Source: Microbacterium sp. 1.5R (GTDB taxonomy: Bacteria > Actinomycetota > Actinomycetes > Actinomycetales > Microbacteriaceae). Taken from it: a stretch of 64,000 nucleotides of DNA. Below the pieces are notes generated by a model. The model was not told the origin of the DNA, made no database searches, and saw nothing but the letters and a program-made list of their open reading frames with translations. The stretch lies in contig NZ_CP018151.1 in the NCBI RefSeq assembly GCF_001889265.1, forward strand, positions 1,302,001 through 1,366,000, read 5' to 3'. Of this stretch, positions 36,024 to 43,299 are shown one piece after another. A program made the translations under genes and the position numbers. How positions within the stretch are numbered: position 1 is the stretch's first letter; each line of letters starts with the position of its first letter.

Positions 36024-37188
36024 GCGGCTCTGCTGATGTGGAGACGAGAGTCTCCACGACGCGGCGCACGCCGGCGACGAGGGACGAGCGCGGAGTGAGG
36101 TCCGCCATCGGTCGGGCGTGCAGGAGGGCGGCGTCGGCTGCCCGCTGATCGAAAGGGAGGAACGCGACGTCCGCGATGCCGGCGAACCTCTCGAGCGTGC
36201 GCCGGATCTGACCTCGCGCATCCATGCCCAGGGGGCCGGGGCGCACGCGGTTCACCACCACTCTGATGGGCGTCGGGGTCGTGAGCCGTCGTAGCTCGGC
36301 ATGCTCCCTGATGAACCTGCTCATGCCGAGCGGGTCGGCCGCCGCGATGGCGATGATCAGGTCTGCCTCCTGCAGCGCGGCAACGGTGGCTGCGTGGCGA
36401 CGCGGGCCGGTGAGGTCGTACGTCGCCTCATCGTCGGCGTCGAAGGCGCTCGCGACGTCGACGACGGTCTCCTCTGCCCAGCTGCGGCATGCGCGCAGCG
36501 TCGCCTCCAATCGACGTGCGCCGAGTTCCGGCCAGCGCCCAGGGCGATTGATGCCCCCGAGGACCTCGATCTCTCCTGCGCTCGTGTCGAGGACGGTCGC
36601 AAGCCGCGTGAGTTCTGCCGAGTCGAGTGCGCCGAGTTCTGCCCGACGGCACGCGGCGGCGATCCCGGGTGCATCATCGCTGAGTCCCAGCAGCAGCGCG
36701 AGGGAGGGAGCGACGGTGTCGGCATCCACCAGGGCAGTGCGGCGTCCTGCCCTGGACAGCTCGACGGCGAGCTGGATCGCGACGGTCGATCGTCCCGGCG
36801 CACCGGACGGACCCCAGACCACCGTGACACGACGCGGAGATTGCGCGATTCGCTCGACGGAGCCCGCAAGGTCGGCGGTGAGCGCGGCAGCGATCTCCCA
36901 GCCGCGCGCTTCTGTCGGGAGTGCGGCCGCGAGGCCGTAGCGCCCGAGCAGTCTGCTGTCGCCGTCGCCGAGCGGCAGGATCCGCACCCCTGCCCTGTCG
37001 CACTCGGCGACGAGCGCGGGCGTCAGCACCGCGCGGCTGGCGGGAACGATGACGGCATCGACGCCGTCGGGCAGGGGCAGGATCCTGCTCGGCGCGACGA
37101 CGGAAACCACGCTGATGCCTTCGAGCTCGAGTTCCTCGGCCAGGGTGCGCGCACGGGAATCGGGTAGGGCGATGATTACCGACGTCAC
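35947..37188 (-). CDS. CpaE/TadZ-like ParA-family ATPase with altered Walker A
   Basis: A 413-residue protein with an N-terminal receiver-like region (about 1-110) and a MinD/ParA-type ATPase domain. The P-loop at residues 126-135 reads GPSGAPGRST: the usual GKT/GKS lysine is arginine. LVDADTVAPSLALLLG near 150 is the Walker A' region and the VVDVASAFD near 245 region fits Walker B. CpaE/TadZ proteins position Flp pilus machines, but no other tad gene is in this window. GTG start overlaps the SAF gene stop (GTGA, 37185-37188). The Ser/Arg/Gly-rich C-terminus overlaps the aminotransferase gene by 77 bp. Confidence 0.78.
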   Translation of the reverse strand: MTSVIIALPDSRARTLAEELELEGISVVSVVAPSRILPLPDGVDAVIVPASRAVLTPALVAECDRAGVRILPLGDGDSRLLGRYGLAAALPTEARGWEIAAALTADLAGSVERIAQSPRRVTVVWGPSGAPGRSTVAIQLAVELSRAGRRTALVDADTVAPSLALLLGLSDDAPGIAAACRRAELGALDSAELTRLATVLDTSAGEIEVLGGINRPGRWPELGARRLEATLRACRSWAEETVVDVASAFDADDEATYDLTGPRRHAATVAALQEADLIIAIAAADPLGMSRFIREHAELRRLTTPTPIRVVVNRVRPGPLGMDARGQIRRTLERFAGIADVAFLPFDQRAADAALLHARPMADLTPRSSLVAGVRRVVETLVSTSAEPPTGGSSRGSSRGARRLLRARGARGA

Positions 37189-37805
37189 GAGGTCGAGCCG
37201 ATCGGCACGACGGACAGGACAGAGCCGCCGGTGATCGCGGACAGCACATCGGCGACATCCGCTCGGTCGATCACGATCTCAGCCGTGGTGCCGTCGGCGG
37301 CGAGCATTCCTTCGGTCTTCGTCACCGATGTGACGATCGCATCGGCGACGAGGATGCGCGGCGTCCCCGGGAGGGCGCCTTCGTCCACCGGAGGAGATTG
37401 CCAGAGTTCGATGATGCTCCCGGCGCCCACATCGGCCGGGATGCCGGTGCTGCTCTCGACGACGATCGTGGTGGTTCTGTTCGCATCCGCGTCCTCGGCG
37501 GCAGAAGTCGGCATCAGCTCGCCGTCGACGACCGTCCGGGACGCGATCTGACCGGGCCGAAGGTCTTGGGGCGCGAGGTAGCGATCCGAGACGGCGCCGA
37601 GTCCCACGTCCACCACCTGGAAGTCACCGGAGACGAGCGCTTCGCCGAGCGGTATCGTTCGCGTCGCCTGGAGTACCGGTGTCGTGGCGCCGGAGGAGGA
37701 GACGACGGCCCACACGCCGGCGACAGACAGCGCGACCACGGCGATGCCGATCAGGAAGCGGGCATCACCCCAGACGGCACGCCGTGAACGGGAGAACTTG
37801 CTCAT
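37185..37805 (-). CDS. SAF-domain membrane-anchored protein (CpaB/FlgA-like)
   Basis: A 206-residue protein with one N-terminal span at about residues 17-37 (FLIGIAVVALSVAGVWAVVS) and an external SAF domain at about 44-105 (ATRTIPLGEALVSGDFQVVD, then GQIASRTVVDGELMP). SAF proteins of the CpaB/RcpC group bind cell-wall glycan and assist pilus passage. Here it is coupled to the CpaE-like ATPase by a 4-nt overlap, so the two likely work as a pair although no pilin, ATPase or platform gene follows. The role is therefore inferred only from domain pairing. Confidence 0.82.
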   Translation of the reverse strand: MSKFSRSRRAVWGDARFLIGIAVVALSVAGVWAVVSSSGATTPVLQATRTIPLGEALVSGDFQVVDVGLGAVSDRYLAPQDLRPGQIASRTVVDGELMPTSAAEDADANRTTTIVVESSTGIPADVGAGSIIELWQSPPVDEGALPGTPRILVADAIVTSVTKTEGMLAADGTTAEIVIDRADVADVLSAITGGSVLSVVPIGSTS

Positions 37806-37902
37806 GGCGACATGGTCACAGAAATCGCCGCGGCTGCTCGAGACTTATCCACAGCATCGGATCGGCCCTGGCGTATCGGCACGGCAGGGGGAGAATGGGA
37901 GC

Positions 37903-38181
37903 ATGCCCCATTCCTCTCCGGCCACGCAGCGCTTCCTGGCGCCGGCGCAGGTGGCGGAACTGCTGAGCATCGGGGTCGACGAGGTCATCGAACTCGTCTA
38001 CGCGGGACGTCTGCGCGGGTCCAAGCTCGGAGCACCCGCCCGGTGGCGCGTCGAGGAGTCGAGCCTTTCGGAGTATCTCGCCGAGCAGTCCGAAGAGGCC
38101 AGACGGATGGCGCTGTGGCGTGAGGCGAATGAGGCGAGTTTCCCAGAGGTCTGGGGCACATCCCGCCGTCACGGCATCTGA
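37903..38181 (+). CDS. Small excisionase/BldC-type helix-turn-helix protein
   Basis: A 92-residue DNA-binding protein with a MerR-like single winged-helix motif at about residues 10-60 (RFLAPAQVAELLSIGVDEVI, then YAGRLRGSKLGAPARWRVEE). This HTH_17 type is found in phage excisionases and in the actinobacterial developmental regulator BldC. No integrase or phage gene is near, so a regulatory role is more likely. The ATG at 37903 has GGGAG close upstream. It is divergent from the SAF/CpaE-like pair with a 97-bp gap, which suggests it might control that pair. The 3' end overlaps the convergent gene by 13 bp. Confidence 0.78.
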   Translation: MPHSSPATQRFLAPAQVAELLSIGVDEVIELVYAGRLRGSKLGAPARWRVEESSLSEYLAEQSEEARRMALWREANEASFPEVWGTSRRHGI

Positions 38182-38780
38182 TCTCCCGCGGTCTGAACCG
38201 ACGTGACGGCTGCGAACGGGATGATCTGGAACGCACGCACCGCCGAGGCGGTCCTCGCCTCGCCCGGGTCGTGCAGGGCGAGATCCAGATGGTCCGCACC
38301 CGCTCGGTCGATCGTCCCGTGGAGGTCGGATGCATCGACGCTGACGATTCTGACCGGAACCCGTCGCCGGGCGAGGTCACGGAGGACGAACCCGAGCGAC
38401 ATGCGCTCGCGGAGCACGGGGGCGGGGTCGTCCTCTTCGTCCAGGCTCGACAGCAGCAGGCCGTGATCGACGGTGAGTCCGCGGAGCGCGTGGAGGGGGA
38501 CGATCACGGTCGACCGCGTCGTCCGTGATTCCTCGGCCTGCGCGATCGTCGCAGCGATCCAATCGGAGCCCAGCGCGTTCAGTCGTGCCCGAACGCGAGC
38601 TCCACCCGGCAGATCCAGGGTGGCGGGAGCGGCCGATGCACAGAGCACTCTGAGCCGGCTGCGAAGCTCGAGCCTCGAGATGCGCAGGCGCTCCGACTCG
38701 GCGTCGAGCGCCGCGCGCTCGCTCTCCCACTCGGAGGCCAGCTGGCCTTCGAGGTCTTCGAACAGTCGATCCCAGTGCAC
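38169..38780 (-). CDS. Protein of unknown function
   Basis: A 203-residue soluble protein of a family I cannot name with confidence. It begins VHWDRLFEDLEGQLASEWES, continues with an Arg/Glu/Leu helix, then a beta-rich part (SWNALGSDWIAATIAQAEES-like middle, VIVPLHALRGLTVDHGLLLS near 117) and ends in VRAFQIIPFAAVTSVQTAGD. I chose the GTG at 38778-38780 because TACGGT ends exactly 7 nt upstream on the minus strand; a longer frame to 38867 has no such support. It lies divergent from the Rv3235-like gene and convergent (13-bp overlap) with the small HTH gene. Confidence 0.7.
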   Translation of the reverse strand: MHWDRLFEDLEGQLASEWESERAALDAESERLRISRLELRSRLRVLCASAAPATLDLPGGARVRARLNALGSDWIAATIAQAEESRTTRSTVIVPLHALRGLTVDHGLLLSSLDEEDDPAPVLRERMSLGFVLRDLARRRVPVRIVSVDASDLHGTIDRAGADHLDLALHDPGEARTASAVRAFQIIPFAAVTSVQTAGDQMP

Positions 38781-38787
38781 GCGGACC

Positions 38788-38793
38788 ACCGTA
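38788..38793 (-). promoter_or_regulatory. Leaderless -10 box (TACGGT)
   Basis: TACGGT on the minus strand ends 7 nt before the GTG at 38780 and decides between this start and an upstream one. Confidence 0.5.
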
Positions 38794-38907
38794 AATGAAG
38801 TCCGGGAGCGCATGTACGAGTTATCCACATACATCACGAACGCGACCGGATCGGCCAGTCGACGCATGCTCTACTTGGCGCAGTCTTCCCGATGGAGAGT
38901 GCCTCAG

Positions 38908-39294
38908 ATGATGCTTCACGAGTACTTCGCACCACAGCCGACGCCCCGCGCCGACCTGCCGGATCCGAGTCCGCTGCTGCGGAGCCTGACCCAGGGCGTG
39001 CTCGAGGTGCTCGCGGGAGTCAGAGAAGTCGATCAGCTCGCCCGCTGGTTCAATGAAGACGCGTACCGGAGTTTGGTGACGCGGGCGAATCTGTCGGCGA
39101 GGGCGCGCAGCGCGAGGGGGGTCTCGCCTGCGCGCCCGACTTTCGAGATCCTGTCGATCCGCGTGACGGAACCGGTGGACGGCAAGGTAGAGGCCGTCGT
39201 CGTGGTCGCGGGTCCCGGTCGCACCCGGGCGGTGGCGATTCGCCTCGAAGGTCTCGACCGACGCTGGCGGGCGACGTCGCTGGCCGTTCTCTGA
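38908..39294 (+). CDS. Rv3235-family protein
   Basis: A 128-residue small protein matching the Rv3235-like family by its layout: a Pro-rich start, SLTQGVLEVLAGVREVDQLA at about 26-45, WFNEDAYRSL, and a C-terminal beta sheet ending RAVAIRLEGLDRRWRATSLA. The fold of this part resembles the NTF2-like/Tim44 type, without catalytic residues. The function is unknown. Two ATG codons in a row (38908, 38911) are available, with GGAGAG 7 nt before the first. In mycobacteria the family gene sits near secA; here it lies about 4 kb downstream of secA. Confidence 0.8.
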   Translation: MMLHEYFAPQPTPRADLPDPSPLLRSLTQGVLEVLAGVREVDQLARWFNEDAYRSLVTRANLSARARSARGVSPARPTFEILSIRVTEPVDGKVEAVVVVAGPGRTRAVAIRLEGLDRRWRATSLAVL

Positions 39295-39306
39295 GCGGAC
39301 GCGCTC

Positions 39307-39312
39307 TAGGCT
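39307..39312 (+). promoter_or_regulatory. Leaderless -10 box of pdtaS (TAGGCT)
   Basis: TAGGCT ends 6 nt before the GTG start of pdtaS at 39319 and lies only 12 nt after the preceding stop codon. Confidence 0.55.
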
Positions 39313-39318
39313 GGTGGG

Positions 39319-40803
39319 GTGTCAACGCTCAGCGACCTCGCCAATGCCCAGGGCCGTCTTGCCGAGAACGATGTCGAGTGGCTGCATCGACTCGCCGGCG
39401 ACGGTCAGCTTCTCGCGGACCTCGCGTCGGCGGACATCGTCGTCTGGATCGAGACCGACGACGGATCGTTCGTCGCCGTAGCCCACGCCCGTCCGAGCGG
39501 AGCGGCCACCCTGTTCTACCGCGACATCGTGGGAGAGCGGGTGCGGCCGCAGTGGCGCACGCAGGTACAGGGGGCGTTCGATTCGGCGGAGATCGTGGAC
39601 TCGTCCTCGCCGGATTGGTTCGAGGAGACCCCGACGCGCGTGAGGGCGGTGCCGATCGTCAACGAGCGCCGCGGCAGTGAGCACCAGGGGACCGTCATCG
39701 GCGTCGTCACCCGGCACACGAACCTCGGCGAGGCCCGGACGCCGTCGCGACAGCAGATCACGTTCGACGAGTGCGCGAACGACATCTTCCGGATGATCGC
39801 CGACGGCAGCTTTCCCGATCCAGCGGCTCCGACCTCCCCGCGCCGCGGAGCTCCCCGAGCGTCAGACGGCTTGATCCGGATCGACGTCGACGGCATCACG
39901 ACGTTCGCCAGTCCGAACGCGCTCTCGGCGTTCAATCGCATGGGTTTCGATGACGAACTGGAGGGCGAGTCTCTCGCCGAGGTCACCACCAGGCTCGTGC
40001 CGCCGTCGCGACAGGTCGACGAGTCGCTGCCCGTCGTCGTGACGGGGCGCGCCCCGTGGCGCACCGACATCGAAGCGCGCGGCGTCACTGTCTCGCTGCG
40101 GGCGATTCCCCTCAAGGATCACGGGACGCGCATCGGTGCCATCGTCCTGTGCCGGGACGTGTCGGAGCTGCGTCATCAGGAGCAGGAGCTCATCACCAAG
40201 GACGCGACGATCCGTGAGATCCATCACCGTGTCAAGAACAACCTGCAGACGGTCGCATCGCTGTTGCGCATCCAGGCGCGTCGTACGCACTCGGACGAGG
40301 CGCGCGATGCGCTGACCCAGGCGATGAGACGTGTGGACTCCATCGCTGTGGTTCACGACACCCTCGCTCAGGGGCTGACTCAGAAGGTCGACTTCGACGA
40401 GGTGTTCCACCGGGTTCTGAAGCTCGTCGCCGAGGTCGCATCCGCGCCGAACACCCGTGCGCGCACTCGGTCGACCGGGCGCTTCGGGGTCCTGCCGAGC
40501 GAGTATGCGACGCCGTTGGCTCTCGCGCTCACCGAGGTCGTCACGAACGCGGTGGAGCACGGCCTCGCAGGGCAGGAGGGCATGGTCACGATCGACGCCG
40601 CGCGCACCGAGGAGAATCTGCGCGTCACGGTGCACGACACCGGCAAGGGCCTGCCGGAGGGGCGCATCGGTCAGGGACTGGGAACGCAGATCATCCGCAC
40701 CCTGATCCAGGGGGAACTCAGCGGATCGATCGAGTGGCGGGGGAGCGAGGGAGAGGGCACCGAGGTCGTCATCGACATCCCGCTCCGCTGGCTCACCGCG
40801 TGA
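39319..40803 (+). CDS. pdtaS: PdtaS-type soluble sensor histidine kinase
   Basis: A cytoplasmic histidine kinase (494 residues) of the HisKA_2 group. A GAF-like domain (about 1-155) and a PAS domain (about 175-280) precede the H-box REIHHRVKNNLQTVASLLRI at 299-318 with H303 as probable phosphoacceptor, and an HWE/HATPase domain with EVVTNAVEHGL and GKGLPEGRIGQGLGTQI. In M. tuberculosis PdtaS (Rv3220c) phosphorylates the RNA-binding antiterminator PdtaR encoded elsewhere; no PdtaR gene is present in this window. As there, whiB1 is the convergent neighbour. A leaderless GTG start is supported by TAGGCT. Confidence 0.93.
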   Translation: MSTLSDLANAQGRLAENDVEWLHRLAGDGQLLADLASADIVVWIETDDGSFVAVAHARPSGAATLFYRDIVGERVRPQWRTQVQGAFDSAEIVDSSSPDWFEETPTRVRAVPIVNERRGSEHQGTVIGVVTRHTNLGEARTPSRQQITFDECANDIFRMIADGSFPDPAAPTSPRRGAPRASDGLIRIDVDGITTFASPNALSAFNRMGFDDELEGESLAEVTTRLVPPSRQVDESLPVVVTGRAPWRTDIEARGVTVSLRAIPLKDHGTRIGAIVLCRDVSELRHQEQELITKDATIREIHHRVKNNLQTVASLLRIQARRTHSDEARDALTQAMRRVDSIAVVHDTLAQGLTQKVDFDEVFHRVLKLVAEVASAPNTRARTRSTGRFGVLPSEYATPLALALTEVVTNAVEHGLAGQEGMVTIDAARTEENLRVTVHDTGKGLPEGRIGQGLGTQIIRTLIQGELSGSIEWRGSEGEGTEVVIDIPLRWLTA

Positions 40804-40833
40804 CGAGTCCGCCGCGACGGTGAGCAGATACGC

Positions 40834-40868
40834 AGAAGCGGCCCGAGACATCGTCTCGGGCCGCTTCT
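40834..40868. terminator. Bidirectional terminator between pdtaS and whiB1
   Basis: A perfect 16-bp stem (40834-40849 with 40853-40868) with a 3-nt ATC loop lies between the two convergent stop codons. No T-tract is present. Confidence 0.85.
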
Positions 40869-40874
40869 CGATGT

Positions 40875-41123
40875 TCAGGAGGCGCGGCGGGCGCGGGCGG
40901 CGCGGCGCTTGAGTGCGCGGCGCTCGTCCTCGGAGAGGCCGCCCCACACGCCCGAGTCCTGGCTGGACTCGAGGGCGTACTGCAGGCAGATCTCGGTCAC
41001 CGTGCAGGTGGCGCAGACGGTCTTCGCCTTCTCGATCTGGTCGACGGCCGGACCCGTGTTCCCGACAGGGAAGAACAGTTCGGGGTCGACAGTCAAGCAG
41101 GCGGCCTTATCGCGCCAGTCCAT
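40875..41123 (-). CDS. whiB1: WhiB1-type iron-sulfur transcription factor
   Basis: An 82-residue WhiB protein whose [4Fe-4S] cluster reacts with nitric oxide in the mycobacterial orthologue and which binds the principal sigma factor. Cysteines C9, C37, C40 and C46 occupy the same positions as in M. tuberculosis WhiB1 (AACLTVDPELFFPVG, VCATCTVTEICLQYAL). The VWGGLSEDERRALKRR turn and basic tail complete the family pattern. GAGGAGCC lies upstream of the ATG. The convergent neighbour pdtaS is also the neighbour in mycobacteria (Rv3219/Rv3220c). The leader of about 235 bp to the next gene has no promoter that I can assign firmly. Confidence 0.96.
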   Translation of the reverse strand: MDWRDKAACLTVDPELFFPVGNTGPAVDQIEKAKTVCATCTVTEICLQYALESSQDSGVWGGLSEDERRALKRRAARARRAS

Positions 41124-41358
41124 GGGGGCTCCTCGGTGTGGTTTTTCAGAAATCGACGCACTGCGACGACTCGGATTTCGGGTGCAGATCGGGTTCAGCT
41201 ACCCTGTATGAGATACGGACGGATGCCCGCTTTCTGTGATGCGAGCTCGAAGCCCGCCCCACGCCGCTGTGGGAGCACATGACGTTGTCTATTCTGTTAC
41301 ATGAAACCGGCGAAATCAAGGGTTTCCGCCGTTCTCATCCGATTCTCAGGAGACAACT

Positions 41359-41742
41359 GTGCGCTCACCCGGCCTCGCTCTGGCGGCATCCGCGGTTCTC
41401 GCGGCGGAGGGCGCCGCCTTGATCGTCTTCGCTCTCATCGAGCTCGTGGGCCTCGGTGCGGGGGACGCAGCCTCACTGCCGACAGCGCTCGCTCTCATCG
41501 TGCTCACTCTCCTCGGCGCCGCCGCGCTCATCGCGTTCGCGATCGGGACGAGGACGGGGCGGTCATGGGCGCGATCGGGTGGCGTCGTCTTCCAGGTGCT
41601 CGCCATCGCGCTCGCGCTCGCCTCGCTGACGCTGCAGCCGGTCGCGTGGGCGTTCACCGTCGGAGTGGGTCTGCCAGCACTGCTGTGCTTCGCGCTGCTG
41701 ATCGCCAGCACGCGAGCCGAGAACGAGCGCCCGGCGGAGTGA
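41359..41742 (+). CDS. Small four-span membrane protein
   Basis: A 127-residue hydrophobic protein with about four transmembrane segments (residues 5-30, 40-65, 75-95, 97-117), basic cytoplasmic loops (GTRTGRSWARSG) and a short acidic tail. It has no motif that I recognise. The GTG start has CAGGAGA 6 nt upstream. The 235-bp region in front holds an AT-rich stretch near 41284-41308 (TTGTCT, TTACAT) and a GAAACC/GGTTTC inverted repeat that could be regulatory. It converges on bcp with only 3 bp between stops. Confidence 0.7.
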   Translation: MRSPGLALAASAVLAAEGAALIVFALIELVGLGAGDAASLPTALALIVLTLLGAAALIAFAIGTRTGRSWARSGGVVFQVLAIALALASLTLQPVAWAFTVGVGLPALLCFALLIASTRAENERPAE

Positions 41743-41745
41743 CCG

Positions 41746-42219
41746 TCAGGCGTCGACGCCGAGGAGCTTGCGCAGGCGCGCGACGTGTCCGGTGGCCTTG
41801 ACGTTGTACTGGGCGAGTGCGATCGTGCCCTGCTCATCGAGCACGAAGGTCGATCGGATGACGCCCTCCACGACCTTGCCGTAGTTCATCTTCTCACCCC
41901 ATACGCCGTACGCGGAGTGCACCGCGTGGTCGGGGTCGCTGAGAAGGGTGAAGGTGAGGCCGTCGCGCTCGCGGAACTCGGCGAGCTTTGCGGGCTCGTC
42001 GCGCGAGACCCCGATCACCCGGTATCCGGCGCCGTCGAGCGACGAGATGCTGTCGCGGAAGTCGCAGGCCTGCGTCGTGCAGCCCGGGGTCATGGCCGCG
42101 GGATAGAAGTACAGCACCGTCTTGCGGCCGCGCAGATCGTCGAGGGTGACGGTCTGTCCGTCTTGGTCGAGGAGAGCGAAGTCGGGGGCAGCGGTTCCGG
42201 GTTCCAGGCGCACAGTCAC
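41746..42219 (-). CDS. bcp: Thioredoxin-dependent peroxiredoxin (BCP type)
   Basis: A cytoplasmic peroxidase of 157 residues that reduces hydrogen peroxide and alkyl hydroperoxides with electrons from thioredoxin. The active site is YPAAMTPGCTTQACDFRD with peroxidatic C47 and a resolving C52 in the same helix, typical of the BCP/PrxQ group. It starts with a GTG 9 nt after the rsgA stop, so aroA-rsgA-bcp is probably one operon. The close location to the SigR/RsrA thiol-stress pair, which is divergently oriented beyond aroA, is consistent with a redox theme but shared regulation is not shown. Confidence 0.94.
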   Translation of the reverse strand: MTVRLEPGTAAPDFALLDQDGQTVTLDDLRGRKTVLYFYPAAMTPGCTTQACDFRDSISSLDGAGYRVIGVSRDEPAKLAEFRERDGLTFTLLSDPDHAVHSAYGVWGEKMNYGKVVEGVIRSTFVLDEQGTIALAQYNVKATGHVARLRKLLGVDA

Positions 42220-42228
42220 CCCTCCAGC

Positions 42229-43299
42229 CTAGCGGCCGGGCGTCTGCTCCGCCTTGTCGGCGAAGGTCTGCAGGAGCCGCTGGAGGGAGTCCAGACGCGC
42301 TCGTCCCGTCTCGCTGAGCTCGCCGCTCTCCGCGGCTTCGATGAGAGCGCAATCCGGGGCATCGGCGAGGTGCGTGCATCCGCGCGGACAGTTCTCGGCG
42401 ATCTCGGCGAGTTCGGTGAATGCGGCGAGGATGTTCGCGGGGTTGACGTGCCCGAGTCCGAAGGACCGGACCCCCGGGGTGTCGATCACCCAGCCGCGAC
42501 CTTCGGGGCCGACGTACCGCAGAGAGACGGTGGACGAGGAGGTGTGCCTGCCACGGCCGGTGACCTGGTTGACGTGCCCTGTAGCGCGGAGCGCGCTGGG
42601 CACCAGGGCGTTCACGAGCGTCGACTTGCCCACGCCGGAGTGGCCGACGAAGACCGTCGAGTGACCGACCAGTGCCGCGCCGATCTCATCGACGGGCATC
42701 TCGTCCTGCGCACTCGTGAAGACGCGCAGGTCGAGGCCGTCGAAGTGCGACAGGAAGGCGCTGGGATCGGCCAGGTCGGTCTTGGTCACGACGAGGAGCG
42801 GGCGGATGCCGGCGTCCAGAGCGGCGACGAGATAGCGGTCGACCAGTCGGGCTCGCGGCTCGGGGTCGGCCGCGGCGACGACGACCAGCATCTGATCGGC
42901 GTTCGCGACGATGACGCGCTCGACCTGGTCGGTGTCGTCGGCGCTGCGCCTGAGCAGAGAGGTGCGATCGGCGATGCCGATGATGCGCCCCAGCGTGCCG
43001 TCCTCGCCGGAGATGTCACCGACGACCTTCGCCTGGTCGCCCGTCACGATCGGGTTCCTGCGGAGTTCTCGTGCCCGTGCCGCGGTGATCATCCGCTCGT
43101 CGGGCGTGTCCTCATCGAGCAGCACGGAGTAGCGGCCGCGGTCGACACCGAGGACGCGTCCGATCTGCGCATCGTCATGGGCGGGCCGCCGCTTCGTGCG
43201 GGGGCGATTCGCCTTCGGGTTCGGACGCGCGCGGATGCTGCTCTCATCGAAGTCCTCGAAGTCGTCCTCGAGGTCGTCGGAGTCGTCGAGCCAGCTCAC
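42229..43299 (-). CDS. rsgA: Ribosome small-subunit GTPase RsgA
   Basis: A circularly permuted GTPase of 356 residues that checks late 30S ribosome assembly. An N-terminal acidic tail (WLDDSDDLEDDFEDFDESS) precedes the OB fold (about 45-115). GTPase motifs are in permuted order: VTKTDLAD (G4) near 185, SAQ (G5), GHSGVGKSTLVNAL (G1) near 235, and DTPGVRSFGL (G3) near 276. A zinc knuckle follows (NCPRGCTHLADAPDC near 305). The GTG at 43297-43299 overlaps the aroA stop by 4 nt. The aroA-rsgA pairing is conserved in actinobacteria (Rv3227-Rv3228). Confidence 0.95.
   Translation of the reverse strand: MSWLDDSDDLEDDFEDFDESSIRARPNPKANRPRTKRRPAHDDAQIGRVLGVDRGRYSVLLDEDTPDERMITAARARELRRNPIVTGDQAKVVGDISGEDGTLGRIIGIADRTSLLRRSADDTDQVERVIVANADQMLVVVAAADPEPRARLVDRYLVAALDAGIRPLLVVTKTDLADPSAFLSHFDGLDLRVFTSAQDEMPVDEIGAALVGHSTVFVGHSGVGKSTLVNALVPSALRATGHVNQVTGRGRHTSSSTVSLRYVGPEGRGWVIDTPGVRSFGLGHVNPANILAAFTELAEIAENCPRGCTHLADAPDCALIEAAESGELSETGRARLDSLQRLLQTFADKAEQTPGR

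Noticed and set aside
37903..38181. Phage excisionase interpretation of the small HTH gene.
   Set aside because: No integrase, attachment site or phage gene is nearby.
41230..41250. CRP-like site (TGTGA) upstream of whiB1.
   Set aside because: Only one half-site matches; the second half has two of five bases.
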